NCBI RefSeq assembly: GCF_002434505.1
Contig: NZ_DJKE01000008.1
Coordinates: 111,298-175,297, forward strand
Direction: 5' to 3'
DNA length: 64,000 bases
Source of the DNA: Brevundimonas sp. UBA6550
GTDB lineage: Bacteria; Pseudomonadota; Alphaproteobacteria; Caulobacterales; Caulobacteraceae
Position 1 is the first letter of the stretch. Every line of letters begins with the position of its first letter. The position numbers were made by a program, and so were the translations under genes. The notes beneath the pieces are model-generated. The model had not been told where the DNA came from. It worked only from the letters and a program-made list of their open reading frames with translations, and searched no databases. Of the stretch, positions 45,942 to 55,295 are shown piece after piece.

Positions 45942-48407
45942 TCAACGCATGTCGCCCTGTCCATAACCTGAACCTCCGAAAGTGGCGAGGTTTAGGCGCA
46001 CATAGATGCCTTCGGACGGTCCGCCCGGCCGGGCGCGGGTGTTGTCGCGGCGATAGCCCAGTTCGAACCGGAGGCAGTCGTCGTCGAACAGCAGGCCGAC
46101 TTCGGACCGGGTGATCTCGTTCTCGTCCAGATCGGCGATGCCGGCGACGGTGAAGCCCCAGTTGCGATACAGGAACTGCTGGCCCGCCAGTTGAACGAAC
46201 TCGTAGTTCCGGTTCAACGGGCCGTCGACCGGGTTGGACTGATCCAGGATATAGCTGACGGTGGCCAGGTTGCGCCGTCCCCAGCGACCATCCAGCGCCG
46301 CCTCCGCCCGGCGAACCTCGCCCGATCCGTCCACGGTGGCGTGGAACCAGCTGCGGATCCGGTCCGACGGCGAGAAGTCGCCCTGAACCACCCAGTCGGA
46401 GGTTTCGGACGCCAGCCCCGTGGGATCGTAGAGACGCGCCGGCGCGTCGGGGATGGAAGTCCTGAAATCGTCCTGCTGCTGGAAGCGATAGCTGCGGCCG
46501 ATGAACAGGCTGGCCTTTCGTCCCTCGGACCAGCGGATCGTGGCGCGACCGCCGGCGGTCAGACGCGCCCCGCCTTCCAGCAGGTCGTAGCCGGAGAAGC
46601 GGTCCATGCGGAACAGGGACGATTCGTCCAGCTCCAGGACCTGGGCGTCCTCGATCGGAATGCGCGGGTCCAGATTGACCTTGTTGGACACCGAGAACTG
46701 GCCGACCGGCTCCAGGATGATGTCGGCGTCGCCGGCGCGTTTGATCAGCGGATAGGTCACGTCCACCCCGGCGCTGAGGCGAGAGCGGCTGATCGTGGCG
46801 TCGCTGTCGATCCCCATCATCGGCGGCAGGTTCGACATGGAATAGAGATCGACGCGGGTGTCCACGAACGGCTCGACCCGCACGCCGATCGGCAGGATGA
46901 CAGTGCGCCGCCATTCCAGCTGGCCGGTGATGCGGCGGCTGTCCACGCCGGTGAGGCCAGCGGTGACCGGCGGCACGATCTCGGGGTTCAGGATCGGCGC
47001 GCCGACGAAGCTGTCGCGATAGAGCGACACCGCCGAGCCCTTCAGCCGAAGCCGGCCGCCCATGACCAGCTCATGCGGTTCCCACCGGGCGTCGATCAGG
47101 GGCGCGACCAGGGGCAGGGTGTGGTCGTCCTCGAACACCTTGAACCCGGCCGGGTCGCGGAAATCGGTGGCGGCGAAGGCGGGGTCAAGCCGCAGGCTCT
47201 GGATCGAGAAGGCGGCGACCGACACATAGGAGCGGTCGGTCTGATGCTCGGCGTAGATCTGGCTGATCAGGCGGCGCCGGTCGCCGTAATAGAGACCGTT
47301 GTCCTGATAGGGAGAGCGCACGTCGTAGCGGTCGAACAGCGTCTTGTCCGAGGTCCGTTCGGCCGTGAAGCCGAAGCGCCAGGGACCATCGGGATCGAAC
47401 TCGCCATGCGACAGCAGATAGCTGCGGTTCTCACGGTCGCCGAAACGGACGTTACTTTCCAGCCGGCCGTCGCCGTCGATGTCGAAGTCGCCGAAGTTGC
47501 GCTCGTTGGTATAGCCGCCGCGCGCCACGATCATCCCGTTGGCGAATCGGCGCCGCCATTGCAGATTCAGCAGCGGGGCGACCTTGGTGTTGATCTGCGG
47601 GCTGATCAGCCAGTCTTCGGACGGGGAGACGACGTGCAGATAGGGAACCTCCACCGACACGCCCCGGCCCTCGTCGAAGTTGACGATGGGCACCAGCACG
47701 CCGGACGCCCGTTCGACCGAAGGATCGGGGTGGGCGAAGAAGGGCGTGTAGAAGACCGGCAAGGGGCCGATGTAGAAGACGGCGTTCCGATACAGGATGG
47801 CGCGAAGCTGCTCGTCCTGAACCACGCGCTCGGCCTGGATCGAGATGGTGGGACGGCGCGGCCCGTTCTCGTCGCAGATCGGGCAGGGGGTGAACCGGGC
47901 GTAGTTCAACTCGTTGACGTTCGCGCTGCGGCGCACGGCCGTGGCGGCCATCAGGCTGGCGCCATTGGGCAGGCGGGTGGCGAAATCCACGGCGACGCCG
48001 GTGGTCAGGTTCTGGTCCAGCTCCAGACGGCTGGCGTAGACGACCGTGCCGTTCGGGGCGATGGCCTCGACATCGCCCTGGCCCGTCGCCGAACCGGCGT
48101 TCAGATCGTAGGACAGGCTTTCGCCGCGCAGCACATGGCCGCGCGTGCGCACATAGGCGCGGTTCTCGGGCGTGCCGTTGACCACGATTGAGTCGCCGAC
48201 CCGCTGGGCGTTGTCGGCATCCACATAGACGGCGTTCGGCGCCAGACCGTCGGACGGCGCGGCCACCTGCACCGCAGGCGGGGCGGACCGCGCGTCGGAC
48301 TGAGCGAGGGCCGGCGTGGCCAGGGGCGCGCAGGCGACCAAGGCGGCGCCGGCGAGAAGCCTTGCTCTGAAAGCGTTGCGGCGCCGATCGTGGCGATCAC
48401 CCTGCAT
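45942..48407 (-). CDS. lptD: LPS-assembly outer membrane protein LptD
   Basis: Outer-membrane beta-barrel that inserts LPS in the outer leaflet. The 821-residue protein has a signal peptide (LLAGAALVACAPLATPALAQ), an N-terminal OstA/LptA-like jellyroll (about 50-170), and a long barrel domain with aromatic-rich strands to the C-terminus. FTPCPICDENGPRRP near 160 carries a CxxC pair, perhaps the disulfide site. Its partner LptE is not in the window. Confidence 0.93.
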   Translation of the reverse strand: MQGDRHDRRRNAFRARLLAGAALVACAPLATPALAQSDARSAPPAVQVAAPSDGLAPNAVYVDADNAQRVGDSIVVNGTPENRAYVRTRGHVLRGESLSYDLNAGSATGQGDVEAIAPNGTVVYASRLELDQNLTTGVAVDFATRLPNGASLMAATAVRRSANVNELNYARFTPCPICDENGPRRPTISIQAERVVQDEQLRAILYRNAVFYIGPLPVFYTPFFAHPDPSVERASGVLVPIVNFDEGRGVSVEVPYLHVVSPSEDWLISPQINTKVAPLLNLQWRRRFANGMIVARGGYTNERNFGDFDIDGDGRLESNVRFGDRENRSYLLSHGEFDPDGPWRFGFTAERTSDKTLFDRYDVRSPYQDNGLYYGDRRRLISQIYAEHQTDRSYVSVAAFSIQSLRLDPAFAATDFRDPAGFKVFEDDHTLPLVAPLIDARWEPHELVMGGRLRLKGSAVSLYRDSFVGAPILNPEIVPPVTAGLTGVDSRRITGQLEWRRTVILPIGVRVEPFVDTRVDLYSMSNLPPMMGIDSDATISRSRLSAGVDVTYPLIKRAGDADIILEPVGQFSVSNKVNLDPRIPIEDAQVLELDESSLFRMDRFSGYDLLEGGARLTAGGRATIRWSEGRKASLFIGRSYRFQQQDDFRTSIPDAPARLYDPTGLASETSDWVVQGDFSPSDRIRSWFHATVDGSGEVRRAEAALDGRWGRRNLATVSYILDQSNPVDGPLNRNYEFVQLAGQQFLYRNWGFTVAGIADLDENEITRSEVGLLFDDDCLRFELGYRRDNTRARPGGPSEGIYVRLNLATFGGSGYGQGDMR

Positions 48408-48440
48408 AGGCCATCCGTATTCTGAGAAGCGAGCGCCCGA

Positions 48441-49592
48441 TTAGCCGTCTTCGGTATAGAACAGCAAGGTAAAGGCTGCGAGCGCCGTCAGAACGGGCGG
48501 GAGCCACGCGGCGACGAAGGGCGCCACGACCTCGGCCGATCCCATGGCCGAAGAGAACTGGTTCAGGAAGAAGAAGGCGAAGCCCAGCACCACGGCCGCC
48601 GCGCTCATCCGCGCCAGGTCGCCTAGCCGCATCAGACGCAGCGAGAAGGCGGCGGCCAGGATCGACATGGCGGCGAACACCAATGGCGTGGCCAAAAGCT
48701 GCTGGAAGCGCAGTCGATAGGCGGTGGAGGTGAAGCCCGCGTTCTCGATCCGGCTGATCTGGTTGGGCAGGGACCAGAAGGGGGTCGACTGCGGTCGGGC
48801 GAACCGTTCGAACGCCTCCTCGTCGGCCAGGCTGGAGACCAGGGTCAGGCTGGAATAGCTGACCGCGCGCTGGCCGATCTGGGCGCCGACCGCATCGGTC
48901 AGCCGCCAGCTGCCGGCGTTCAAGGACGCGGACTTGGCGTCGATCCGCTCCGAGAAGGTGCGGCCGCCGCCGGGCGCGGTGGTGTAGATGAAGAAGCTGA
49001 CGTTCAGCAGGCGCGCATTGGCGCGGTCCTGGCGGCCGGCGCGAATGATCATCTGGCGCTGGTCGTCGCCTTCGCGCAGCCAGATCGCCGCGTTCGGATC
49101 GCCGCCGGGCGCCGTTCCCGAGATGCGGGCGCGCTCGCGCTGCCACAGCCCGTCGCCGGCCGAGGCCAGAGGCCCCAGGACCGTGACCGTCAGCACGCCC
49201 AGCACGAAGGCCATCCCGGCCGCCGGCAACACGAACCGCCAGGCCGATACGCCCGCCGCGCGCATGGCGATCAGCTCGCTTCGCCGGTTCAGGCCGATGA
49301 AGGCCGACAGGGTGCCGAACAGGAACACGAACGGCATCAGCTGCAAAATCACCGAGGGCGACTTCAGCAGCACCAGACCGAAGATACGCACCGCCGACAG
49401 GTCCTGATCCGACCCCAGGCCACGCGAAACCTCCACGAAGTCGATCAGCATGACCAGGGCGGCGATCACCGCCAGCGAGACGGCCAGCGACTTCGACTGC
49501 TGCACCAACACATAGCGCTCGATGACGCCCAGGCGCGGGATGTGCGGAGAACGACGGACGGGCGCGGTCGAACGCGGGGTGACGGCGGTCAT
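48441..49592 (-). CDS. lptG: LPS export ABC permease LptG
   Basis: Inner-membrane subunit of LptB2FG that extracts LPS and feeds it to the bridge. The 383-residue YjgP/YjgQ protein has two membrane helices at the N-terminus (YVLVQQSKSLAVSLAVIAAL) with FLFGTLSAFIGLNRRSELIA, a periplasmic middle and three C-terminal helices. The start overlaps the lptF stop by four bases, and lptD follows 33 bases later. Confidence 0.93.
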   Translation of the reverse strand: MTAVTPRSTAPVRRSPHIPRLGVIERYVLVQQSKSLAVSLAVIAALVMLIDFVEVSRGLGSDQDLSAVRIFGLVLLKSPSVILQLMPFVFLFGTLSAFIGLNRRSELIAMRAAGVSAWRFVLPAAGMAFVLGVLTVTVLGPLASAGDGLWQRERARISGTAPGGDPNAAIWLREGDDQRQMIIRAGRQDRANARLLNVSFFIYTTAPGGGRTFSERIDAKSASLNAGSWRLTDAVGAQIGQRAVSYSSLTLVSSLADEEAFERFARPQSTPFWSLPNQISRIENAGFTSTAYRLRFQQLLATPLVFAAMSILAAAFSLRLMRLGDLARMSAAAVVLGFAFFFLNQFSSAMGSAEVVAPFVAAWLPPVLTALAAFTLLFYTEDG

Positions 49593-50725
49593 GCGAACCT
49601 CGCCTTCAGATCGCGCAGGACGCGGGCGCTGCGGCTGCGGCGCGGCTTCAGGGCGCGGAAGAGGACCCGCAGGGATACGGCGACGGCGACGATCGGCACG
49701 ACATACTGCAGCACGTTCAGGCTGCCGTTCCAGGCGCTGCCGGCGACCAGGCCATAGCCGATCACGCGCAGCAGCAGGAACAGGCCCGCGGCCTTGGCGA
49801 TCCGCAGGGTATAGCCGGTGCGGCTGAACGATCCGCCCAGAATGGCCGATAGCGCAAGCGCCATGGCGACCAGGGCGTAGAGGGGCGAGGACAGGCGCGA
49901 ATGGGCCTCGGCCAACAGTTCGCCGCGCGTGCCAGCGACCTCCACGATCTTGGCCGTGGGGTTCAGCAACTGCCGCAGATAAAGGTCGGTGGGCTTGAAG
50001 CGCAGGGTGTCGGTCACGCCGACGAACGGCGCCAGGGAGAAGTCGTAGCGACCGAACGACAGGGTCTCCAGCACCCCGCCCGACGAATAGCGCTGTGCCG
50101 AGCCGTCGATCATGGTCAAGACCGGCGTGCCGGCGGCGTCACGGCTGAACCGCGCCTCTGCGGCGTTCCAGGTGGTCACCTTGTCCTTGTCGTCCAGATA
50201 GACGAACAGGTTTTTCAGCAGGCCGTTCTGCTCGATCTGCTGCACATAGACGGTCAGGCCGTCAGGCCCCTGAACGAACTGCCCCTCTTCGACCAGCAGG
50301 GCGGCCAGATCGGTGCGGATGTCGAACGCCTGGCGTCGCGCCTCCTGCTGCGCCCACGGCAGCAGGAAGACATTGACCAGCAGGGTGACCAGGGCGACCA
50401 GCACGGCGATGCGGGCGGCGGGGGAGATCACCTGCCACCGGGTCATGCCGCCCGCGAAGCTGGCCGTCAGCTCCTGCTCCCGCTGCAGGCGGGTCAGGGC
50501 GATCAGGGCGCCGACGAACAGGCCGATGGGCAGAATCACCGCCAGCAGCTGCGGCAGGGCCAGCAGCGTCAGCTTGACCATGATCCACACGCTCTGGCCC
50601 CGCTCCACGATGACCTGGAGTTGGTCGAGGCTCTGGCTCAGAATTCCGATTCCCGCCAGCGCCGCGCAGGCGGCGACCACCGGGAAGAGGATTTGGCGGA
50701 AAAGGTATCTTTGAATCAGGTTCAT
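49589..50725 (-). CDS. lptF: LPS export ABC permease LptF
   Basis: A 378-residue partner of LptG. MNLIQRYLFRQILFPVVAAC begins the family N-terminus, so the start is set at 50725; a long in-frame extension upstream is not protein-like. LPIGLFVGALIALTRLQREQE is the coupling-helix region, followed by a beta-jellyroll middle and C-terminal helices. First gene of lptF-lptG-lptD-surA-pdxA-rsmA, divergent from pepA across 142 bases. Confidence 0.93.
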   Translation of the reverse strand: MNLIQRYLFRQILFPVVAACAALAGIGILSQSLDQLQVIVERGQSVWIMVKLTLLALPQLLAVILPIGLFVGALIALTRLQREQELTASFAGGMTRWQVISPAARIAVLVALVTLLVNVFLLPWAQQEARRQAFDIRTDLAALLVEEGQFVQGPDGLTVYVQQIEQNGLLKNLFVYLDDKDKVTTWNAAEARFSRDAAGTPVLTMIDGSAQRYSSGGVLETLSFGRYDFSLAPFVGVTDTLRFKPTDLYLRQLLNPTAKIVEVAGTRGELLAEAHSRLSSPLYALVAMALALSAILGGSFSRTGYTLRIAKAAGLFLLLRVIGYGLVAGSAWNGSLNVLQYVVPIVAVAVSLRVLFRALKPRRSRSARVLRDLKARFA

Positions 50726-50867
50726 GGGCGGATGGACTTCGCCCGGTTGCAGGCGGCGACATTGAGGCGCATCTAGTAGCACATCACGGCGCGTCGGCGA
50801 CAAGCGGACGCGCCATTGTCTTTTAGTCTTTGCAGACGCCGGGTGGGGCCTGGCTGGAGTTGGTTGA
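50726..50867. promoter_or_regulatory. Divergent promoter region lptF / pepA
   Basis: The 142 bases between the two starts must hold both promoters. No perfect -35/-10 pair is visible; TTGTCTTTTAG near 50816 toward pepA is the most promoter-like AT-rich patch. Confidence 0.4.
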
Positions 50868-52343
50868 ATGAAGATCGAATTCGTCGCCGCCGTGGACGCC
50901 GCCGAGATTGTCGCGGTTCCGGTATTCGAAGAGCGCGCCCTGACCTCGGCCGGTTCGGCGCTGGACGGCAAGGCGGGCGGCGCCCTGACCAAGGCGATGA
51001 CGAAGGGCCGCTTCACCGGCAAGGCGGGCCAGAGCCTGCTGATCGCCGCCCCGACGGGCGTGGACGCGGATTCGGTCCTGCTGATCGGCGCGGGCGACAA
51101 GGCCAAGCTGGACGATCTGGCGGTCGAGGCCTTCGGCGGTTCGGCCTATGCGGCGGTCAAGCTGTCGGGCGCCGAGGTGCTGACCATGGACGCCTCTGAC
51201 CTGACGCCCGAGCAGGCGGCGCGCGCCGGCTTCGCCGCGCGTCTGGCGGCCTATCGCTTCGACAAATATCGCACCACGCAAAAGGCCGACAAGATTCCGT
51301 CCATCACGGCGGTTCGCGTCGTCACCTCCGACCTGCGCGCCGCCGAGGCGGCGCTGGAGCCGTTGTCGGCCGTGGCGGACGGCGTGATCTTCGCCCGCGA
51401 CCTGGTGTCGGAACCCGCCAACGTCCTCTATCCGGCCGAGTTCGCCAAGCGCGTCAAGGCGCTGGAAAGCCTGGGCCTGGAGGTCGAGATTCTGGGCGAG
51501 GCCGAGATGGAGAAGCTGGGCATGCGCACCCTGCTGGGCGTCGGCCAGGGCAGCCGTCGCGAAAGCCAGCTGGCCGTGATCCAGTGGAAGGGCGGCGAGG
51601 CGGGCGGTCAGCCCATCGCCTTCGTCGGCAAGGGCGTCTGCTTCGACACCGGCGGCATCTCCATCAAGCCGGCCGACGGCATGGAGGACATGAAGTGGGA
51701 CATGGGCGGCGCGGCCGCCGTGACCGGAACCATGATCGCCTTGGCCGGCCGCAAGGCCAAGGTCAACGCCGTGGGCGTTCTGGGCCTGGTCGAGAACATG
51801 CCGGACGGCAACGCCCAGCGTCCGGGCGACGTGGTGGTGTCCATGTCGGGCCAGACGGTCGAGGTCATCAACACAGACGCCGAGGGCCGCCTCGTGCTGG
51901 CCGACGCGCTCTGGTACACGCAGGAGCGTTTCAAGCCCAAGTTCATGATCGACCTGGCCACCCTGACGGGCGCCATGATCGTGGCCCTGGGCCTGGATTA
52001 CGCCGGCGTCTTCTCCAACTCCGACGACGTGGCCGATCCGATCCTGGCGGCGGCCAAGAAGGTGGGCGAGAACTTTTGGCGGATGCCGATCCCGGCCATC
52101 TACGAACAGCACATCGATTCCAAGATCGCCGACGTGAAGAACACCGGCAACGGTCGCGCCGGCGGTTCGATCACCGCCGCCCTGTTCCTGCAACGCTTCA
52201 CCAACGGCGTGCCGTGGGCGCACCTGGACATCGCCCCGACCGCCTGGGCCAACAAGAGCCCCAACCCCACCGTGCCCGAGGGCGGCGTCGGCTTCGCCGT
52301 ACGCACCCTGGACCGTATGGTGGCCGACACCTACGAAGCCTGA
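50868..52343 (+). CDS. pepA: Leucyl aminopeptidase PepA
   Basis: M17 metallo-aminopeptidase, in some bacteria also a DNA-binding regulator. The 491-residue protein has a less conserved N-terminal domain and a catalytic C-terminal domain with GKGVCFDTGGISIKP, DMKWDMGGAAAV and the signature NTDAEGRLVLADAL. It starts the plus-strand pepA-holC-lipoprotein run. Confidence 0.96.
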   Translation: MKIEFVAAVDAAEIVAVPVFEERALTSAGSALDGKAGGALTKAMTKGRFTGKAGQSLLIAAPTGVDADSVLLIGAGDKAKLDDLAVEAFGGSAYAAVKLSGAEVLTMDASDLTPEQAARAGFAARLAAYRFDKYRTTQKADKIPSITAVRVVTSDLRAAEAALEPLSAVADGVIFARDLVSEPANVLYPAEFAKRVKALESLGLEVEILGEAEMEKLGMRTLLGVGQGSRRESQLAVIQWKGGEAGGQPIAFVGKGVCFDTGGISIKPADGMEDMKWDMGGAAAVTGTMIALAGRKAKVNAVGVLGLVENMPDGNAQRPGDVVVSMSGQTVEVINTDAEGRLVLADALWYTQERFKPKFMIDLATLTGAMIVALGLDYAGVFSNSDDVADPILAAAKKVGENFWRMPIPAIYEQHIDSKIADVKNTGNGRAGGSITAALFLQRFTNGVPWAHLDIAPTAWANKSPNPTVPEGGVGFAVRTLDRMVADTYEA

Positions 52344-52364
52344 TCGTCGGATAGGTAGGGCCGG

Positions 52365-52823
52365 ATGAGCGGCAAGCCCGAAATCTGGTTCTACCACCTG
52401 GAGCGGTCCACGCTGGATCAGGTGCTGCCGACCCTGCTCGAAAAGACGATCGAGCGGGGCTGGCGCGCCATGGTGAAGTCGTCGCATTCCCATCGTCTGG
52501 ACGATGTGGACGAACTGCTCTGGACGTTTCGCGAAGACAGCTTCCTGCCCCATGGTCGGGCCGACCAGCCCCATGCCGAGCGTCAGCCCGTGCTGTTGAG
52601 CGAAACGGGTGAGAACCTGAACGGCGCTCAGGCGCTGTTCATTGTCGACGATGCAGACATGGGCGCAACGGAAGGGTTCGAACGATGCTTCATAATTTTC
52701 GACGGGCGGGACGAACCGGCGCTGCAGCACGCGCGCGGGCGCTGGAAGACGCTGAAGGATCAGGGCGCCGATCTGGCCTATTGGAAACAGTCGGACGAAG
52801 GGCGCTGGGAAAAGGCGGCCTGA
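52365..52823 (+). CDS. holC: DNA polymerase III chi subunit HolC
   Basis: Clamp-loader chi subunit that contacts single-strand-binding protein. The 152-residue protein starts EIWFYHLERSTLDQVLPTLL and has LDDVDELLWTFREDSFLPHG and ADLAYWKQSDEGRWEKAA, all typical of alphaproteobacterial HolC. The pepA-holC linkage is common. The 3' end overlaps the likely TTG start of the next gene. Confidence 0.94.
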   Translation: MSGKPEIWFYHLERSTLDQVLPTLLEKTIERGWRAMVKSSHSHRLDDVDELLWTFREDSFLPHGRADQPHAERQPVLLSETGENLNGAQALFIVDDADMGATEGFERCFIIFDGRDEPALQHARGRWKTLKDQGADLAYWKQSDEGRWEKAA

Positions 52824-53137
52824 TCGCGCTGGGCCTGCTGGCGGCCTGTTCGACGCCGGTGTCCGAGGCGCCGGCCCCACGCGCCGTCGAGCAGGCGCAG
52901 CTCAACCCGCCCGTCGGCAGCCGAATGCCGACCGGACAGACCGAAGACTTCTGCAAGGCCGGAGAGATGCAATATCTGGTCGGCAAGCCGCGCACCGAGA
53001 TTCCGGTGCCGGTCGAGGTCGTCAATCGCCGCGTCACCTGCACCACCTGCCCGGTGCAGCAAGATTTCTCGGCCTATCGTCTGAATATTTTCTATAATGA
53101 GCAGACCGGCGTAATCGAACAGGTTCGCTGCGGCTGA
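52781..53137 (+). CDS. I78-like small lipoprotein (first of a tandem pair)
   Basis: A 118-residue protein with a lipoprotein signal (GGLIALGLLAAC, then STPV). The only start that keeps the whole signal peptide is TTG at 52781, inside holC; ATG 52685 would add about 32 unrelated residues. The mature domain (CKAGEMQYLVGKPRTEIPV, VNRRVTCTTCPVQQ, YRLNIFYNEQTGVIEQVRCG) reads like the peptidase-inhibitor I78 family, with an added CTTCP cysteine pair. It probably guards the periplasm against serine proteases, but this is inferred. Paralogue of the next gene. Confidence 0.65.
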   Translation: METVGRRALGKGGLIALGLLAACSTPVSEAPAPRAVEQAQLNPPVGSRMPTGQTEDFCKAGEMQYLVGKPRTEIPVPVEVVNRRVTCTTCPVQQDFSAYRLNIFYNEQTGVIEQVRCG

Positions 53138-53161
53138 GCCGACTAGGAAAAGGGACGGATC

Positions 53162-53461
53162 ATGAAAATCATCGTCAGCACGCTCCTCGCAGCCGGCGCC
53201 TTTGCGCTCTCGGCCTGCGCCCCGACCCAGACAACGACGCCGCCGACGAGCGGATCGGAAACCGCCTTCAAGGCGTGCAAGGTCGAGGATTATCAGAGCT
53301 ACGTCGGGCGCAATCGCTCGACCATTCCGACCGCACCGGCCGGCCAGACGTTCCGCGTCCTGTGCACCACCTGCCCGGCGACGATGGACTATCGCGAGAA
53401 CCGGGTGAACTTCGTGTTCGATGAGGCCACCAACATCGTCAAGGACGTGAAGTGCGGCTGA
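53162..53461 (+). CDS. I78-like small lipoprotein (second of a tandem pair)
   Basis: A 99-residue lipoprotein (MKIIVSTLLAAGAFALSAC) with the same plan as its upstream neighbour: CKVEDYQSYVGRNRSTIPT, then VLCTTCPATMDYRENRVN, FVFDEATNIVKDVKCG. The I78 landmarks (YxxxVG, DYRxxRxN, V-CG end) and the CTTCP motif are shared, so the pair is a tandem duplication. GGAAAAGGGACGG precedes the ATG. It ends five bases before the convergent LysR gene stop. Confidence 0.75.
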   Translation: MKIIVSTLLAAGAFALSACAPTQTTTPPTSGSETAFKACKVEDYQSYVGRNRSTIPTAPAGQTFRVLCTTCPATMDYRENRVNFVFDEATNIVKDVKCG

Positions 53462-53465
53462 CGCC

Positions 53466-54392
53466 CTATCGCCCGACCATATCGCCGGGCCATAACGGCT
53501 TGCTGAACCGATCGGCCAGATAGTCCATCAGGGCCGTGACCCGCGCGGGTCGCGGCCCGCTGTTGGGCGCCACCAGGTGAAGCGCGATGGGCGGCAGGCT
53601 CCAGTCGGTCATGACCGTCTCCAGATGACCGCCCGCGACATCTCTCCAGTAGATGAAGTCCGGCTGGGGGAAGATGCCCAGCCCCGCGCACAGCGACGCT
53701 GTCAGGGCGTCCGAGTTGTTGGCGCGCAACGGCCCCTGCGGCCGCACCACCACCTCTTCACCCGCCGCATTGCTGAACCGCCAGATGTCGGGCGTCGGCA
53801 TATAGGCGTAGCAGAGGCAGGCGTGGCGGTTCAGGTCGTTCGGGTGGGTCGGCCGCCCTCGTTGCGCCAGATAGGTGGGCGAGGCCACCAGGGCGCGTCT
53901 GACCGGCCTCAGCTTGCGCGCGGTCAGCGAGGAATCGGGCAGGGCGGCGATCCGCAGGGCGCAGTCGAAGCCGCCGCCCACAAGGTCGATCACCTCGTCT
54001 GACAGATGCAGGTCCACCGAAATGTCGGGATGGGTGGCCAGGAACTCGGGCAGGGCGGGGGCCACATAGGCCATGCCGAACGACATGGGCGCGGCCAACC
54101 GCACCAGACCGCGCGGCGTAACCGACATGTCCAGCGCCTCGGACACCGCCCCTTCCGCCTCGGCCAGCATATGGGCGGCGCGGGCGGCCAGGCTTCGGCC
54201 CGTGTCGGTCAGGGCGAACCGGCGCGAGGTGCGGTGCAGGAGCGTGGTCCCCAGCGACTGCTCCAACCGCGTCACCGCCTTGGACACCGTCGCCTTGGAC
54301 AGGCCCAGCGTCTCGGCGGCGCCGGAGAACGACTGCGCATCGGCCACCTTGGCGAAGATGGCCAGGGCTTCGAGGTCGGGCAGGCGGTTCAT
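53466..54392 (-). CDS. LysR-family transcriptional regulator
   Basis: A 308-residue regulator with an N-terminal winged helix-turn-helix (FAKVADAQSFSGAAETLGLS, then KATVSKAVTRLEQSLGTTLL) and an effector domain ending in RVTALMDYLADRF. The ATG at 54392 gives the family N-terminus; the frame extends to a TTG at 54416. It is divergent from pirin and DoxX genes, the usual arrangement of LysR proteins controlling the neighbour. The effector is unknown. Confidence 0.92.
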   Translation of the reverse strand: MNRLPDLEALAIFAKVADAQSFSGAAETLGLSKATVSKAVTRLEQSLGTTLLHRTSRRFALTDTGRSLAARAAHMLAEAEGAVSEALDMSVTPRGLVRLAAPMSFGMAYVAPALPEFLATHPDISVDLHLSDEVIDLVGGGFDCALRIAALPDSSLTARKLRPVRRALVASPTYLAQRGRPTHPNDLNRHACLCYAYMPTPDIWRFSNAAGEEVVVRPQGPLRANNSDALTASLCAGLGIFPQPDFIYWRDVAGGHLETVMTDWSLPPIALHLVAPNSGPRPARVTALMDYLADRFSKPLWPGDMVGR

Positions 54393-54409
54393 CGGGGGCG
54401 ACCTGTCTG

Positions 54410-54455
54410 GAAACAATGAGTTTCGGCGGTTTCTGTTTCTGATCGGTCGCCGATC
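54410..54455. promoter_or_regulatory. Candidate LysR operators between the regulator and pirin genes
   Basis: GAAAC-N5-GTTTC at 54410-54424, two further GTTTC copies at 54429-54433 and 54435-54439, then a second dyad GATCGG-TCG-CCGATC at 54441-54455. They lie in the 120-base divergent region and are fit for binding by a LysR dimer. Confidence 0.4.
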
Positions 54456-54512
54456 TCTATCTTGGCGTCAAGCAAAGGCGTCGGACGGTTCCGGCGCGAA
54501 AGGACCCCACCG

Positions 54513-55211
54513 ATGATCGAGCGCAGACCGTTTGAATCCCTTGGCGGCGCCAACCATGGCTGGCTGAACGCCAAACACCATTTCTCCTTCGCCAACTACT
54601 ACGATCCCAACCGGATGAGCTGGGGCAATCTGCGCGTCTGGAACGACGACGAGATCGCGCCGGGCAGCGGTTTTCCGCCCCATCCGCACGCCGACATGGA
54701 GATCATCACCTACGTCCGCGACGGCGCCATCAGCCACGAGGACAGCCTGGGCAATAAGGGCCGCACGGTTGCGGGCGATGTTCAGGTGATGAGCGCCGGC
54801 ACAGGCATCCGCCACGCCGAGTACAATGCCGAAACCGAGTTGACCCGACTGTTCCAGATATGGATCGAACCGACCCGTCGCGGCGAGAAGCCCAGCTGGG
54901 GCACCAAGCCCTTCCCCAAGGGGGAGCGTGCGGGACAGTTCGTGGTCCTGGCCTCGGGCTTTGAGGATGACGCCGACGCCCTGCCGATCCGCACCGAGGC
55001 GCGGGTTGTCGCGGCGACGTTGAAGGCTGGCGATGTCGCCGAATATCCTGTCGGCGCGGCCCGCCGGGCCTATCTCGTCGCATCGCTGGGCGAGATCGAA
55101 GTGAACGGCGTCAAGCTGAGCCCGCGCGACGGCGCCGCCATCGCCCAGGAAGACGTCATCACGGTTAAGGCCCTGTCGGACGCCGAGATCGTGCTGGTGG
55201 ACGCGGCGTAA
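54513..55211 (+). CDS. Pirin-family cupin protein
   Basis: A 232-residue bicupin with the pirin metal-binding residues in GSGFPPHPHADMEIITYVRD (two His) and GTGIRHAEYNAE (His and Glu). Pirins may act as quercetin-type dioxygenases or redox regulators. GAAAGGA lies nine bases before the ATG. Divergent from LysR and followed by DoxX, an arrangement suggesting an oxidative or electrophile response. Confidence 0.92.
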   Translation: MIERRPFESLGGANHGWLNAKHHFSFANYYDPNRMSWGNLRVWNDDEIAPGSGFPPHPHADMEIITYVRDGAISHEDSLGNKGRTVAGDVQVMSAGTGIRHAEYNAETELTRLFQIWIEPTRRGEKPSWGTKPFPKGERAGQFVVLASGFEDDADALPIRTEARVVAATLKAGDVAEYPVGAARRAYLVASLGEIEVNGVKLSPRDGAAIAQEDVITVKALSDAEIVLVDAA

Positions 55212-55295
55212 CTTTCGGATCAAGCTTCACGGCCGGACTTCGGTACGGCCGTGAAATCCGCATCGCGCCAGCGCGTGCAAAAGGGAGGGAAGACA

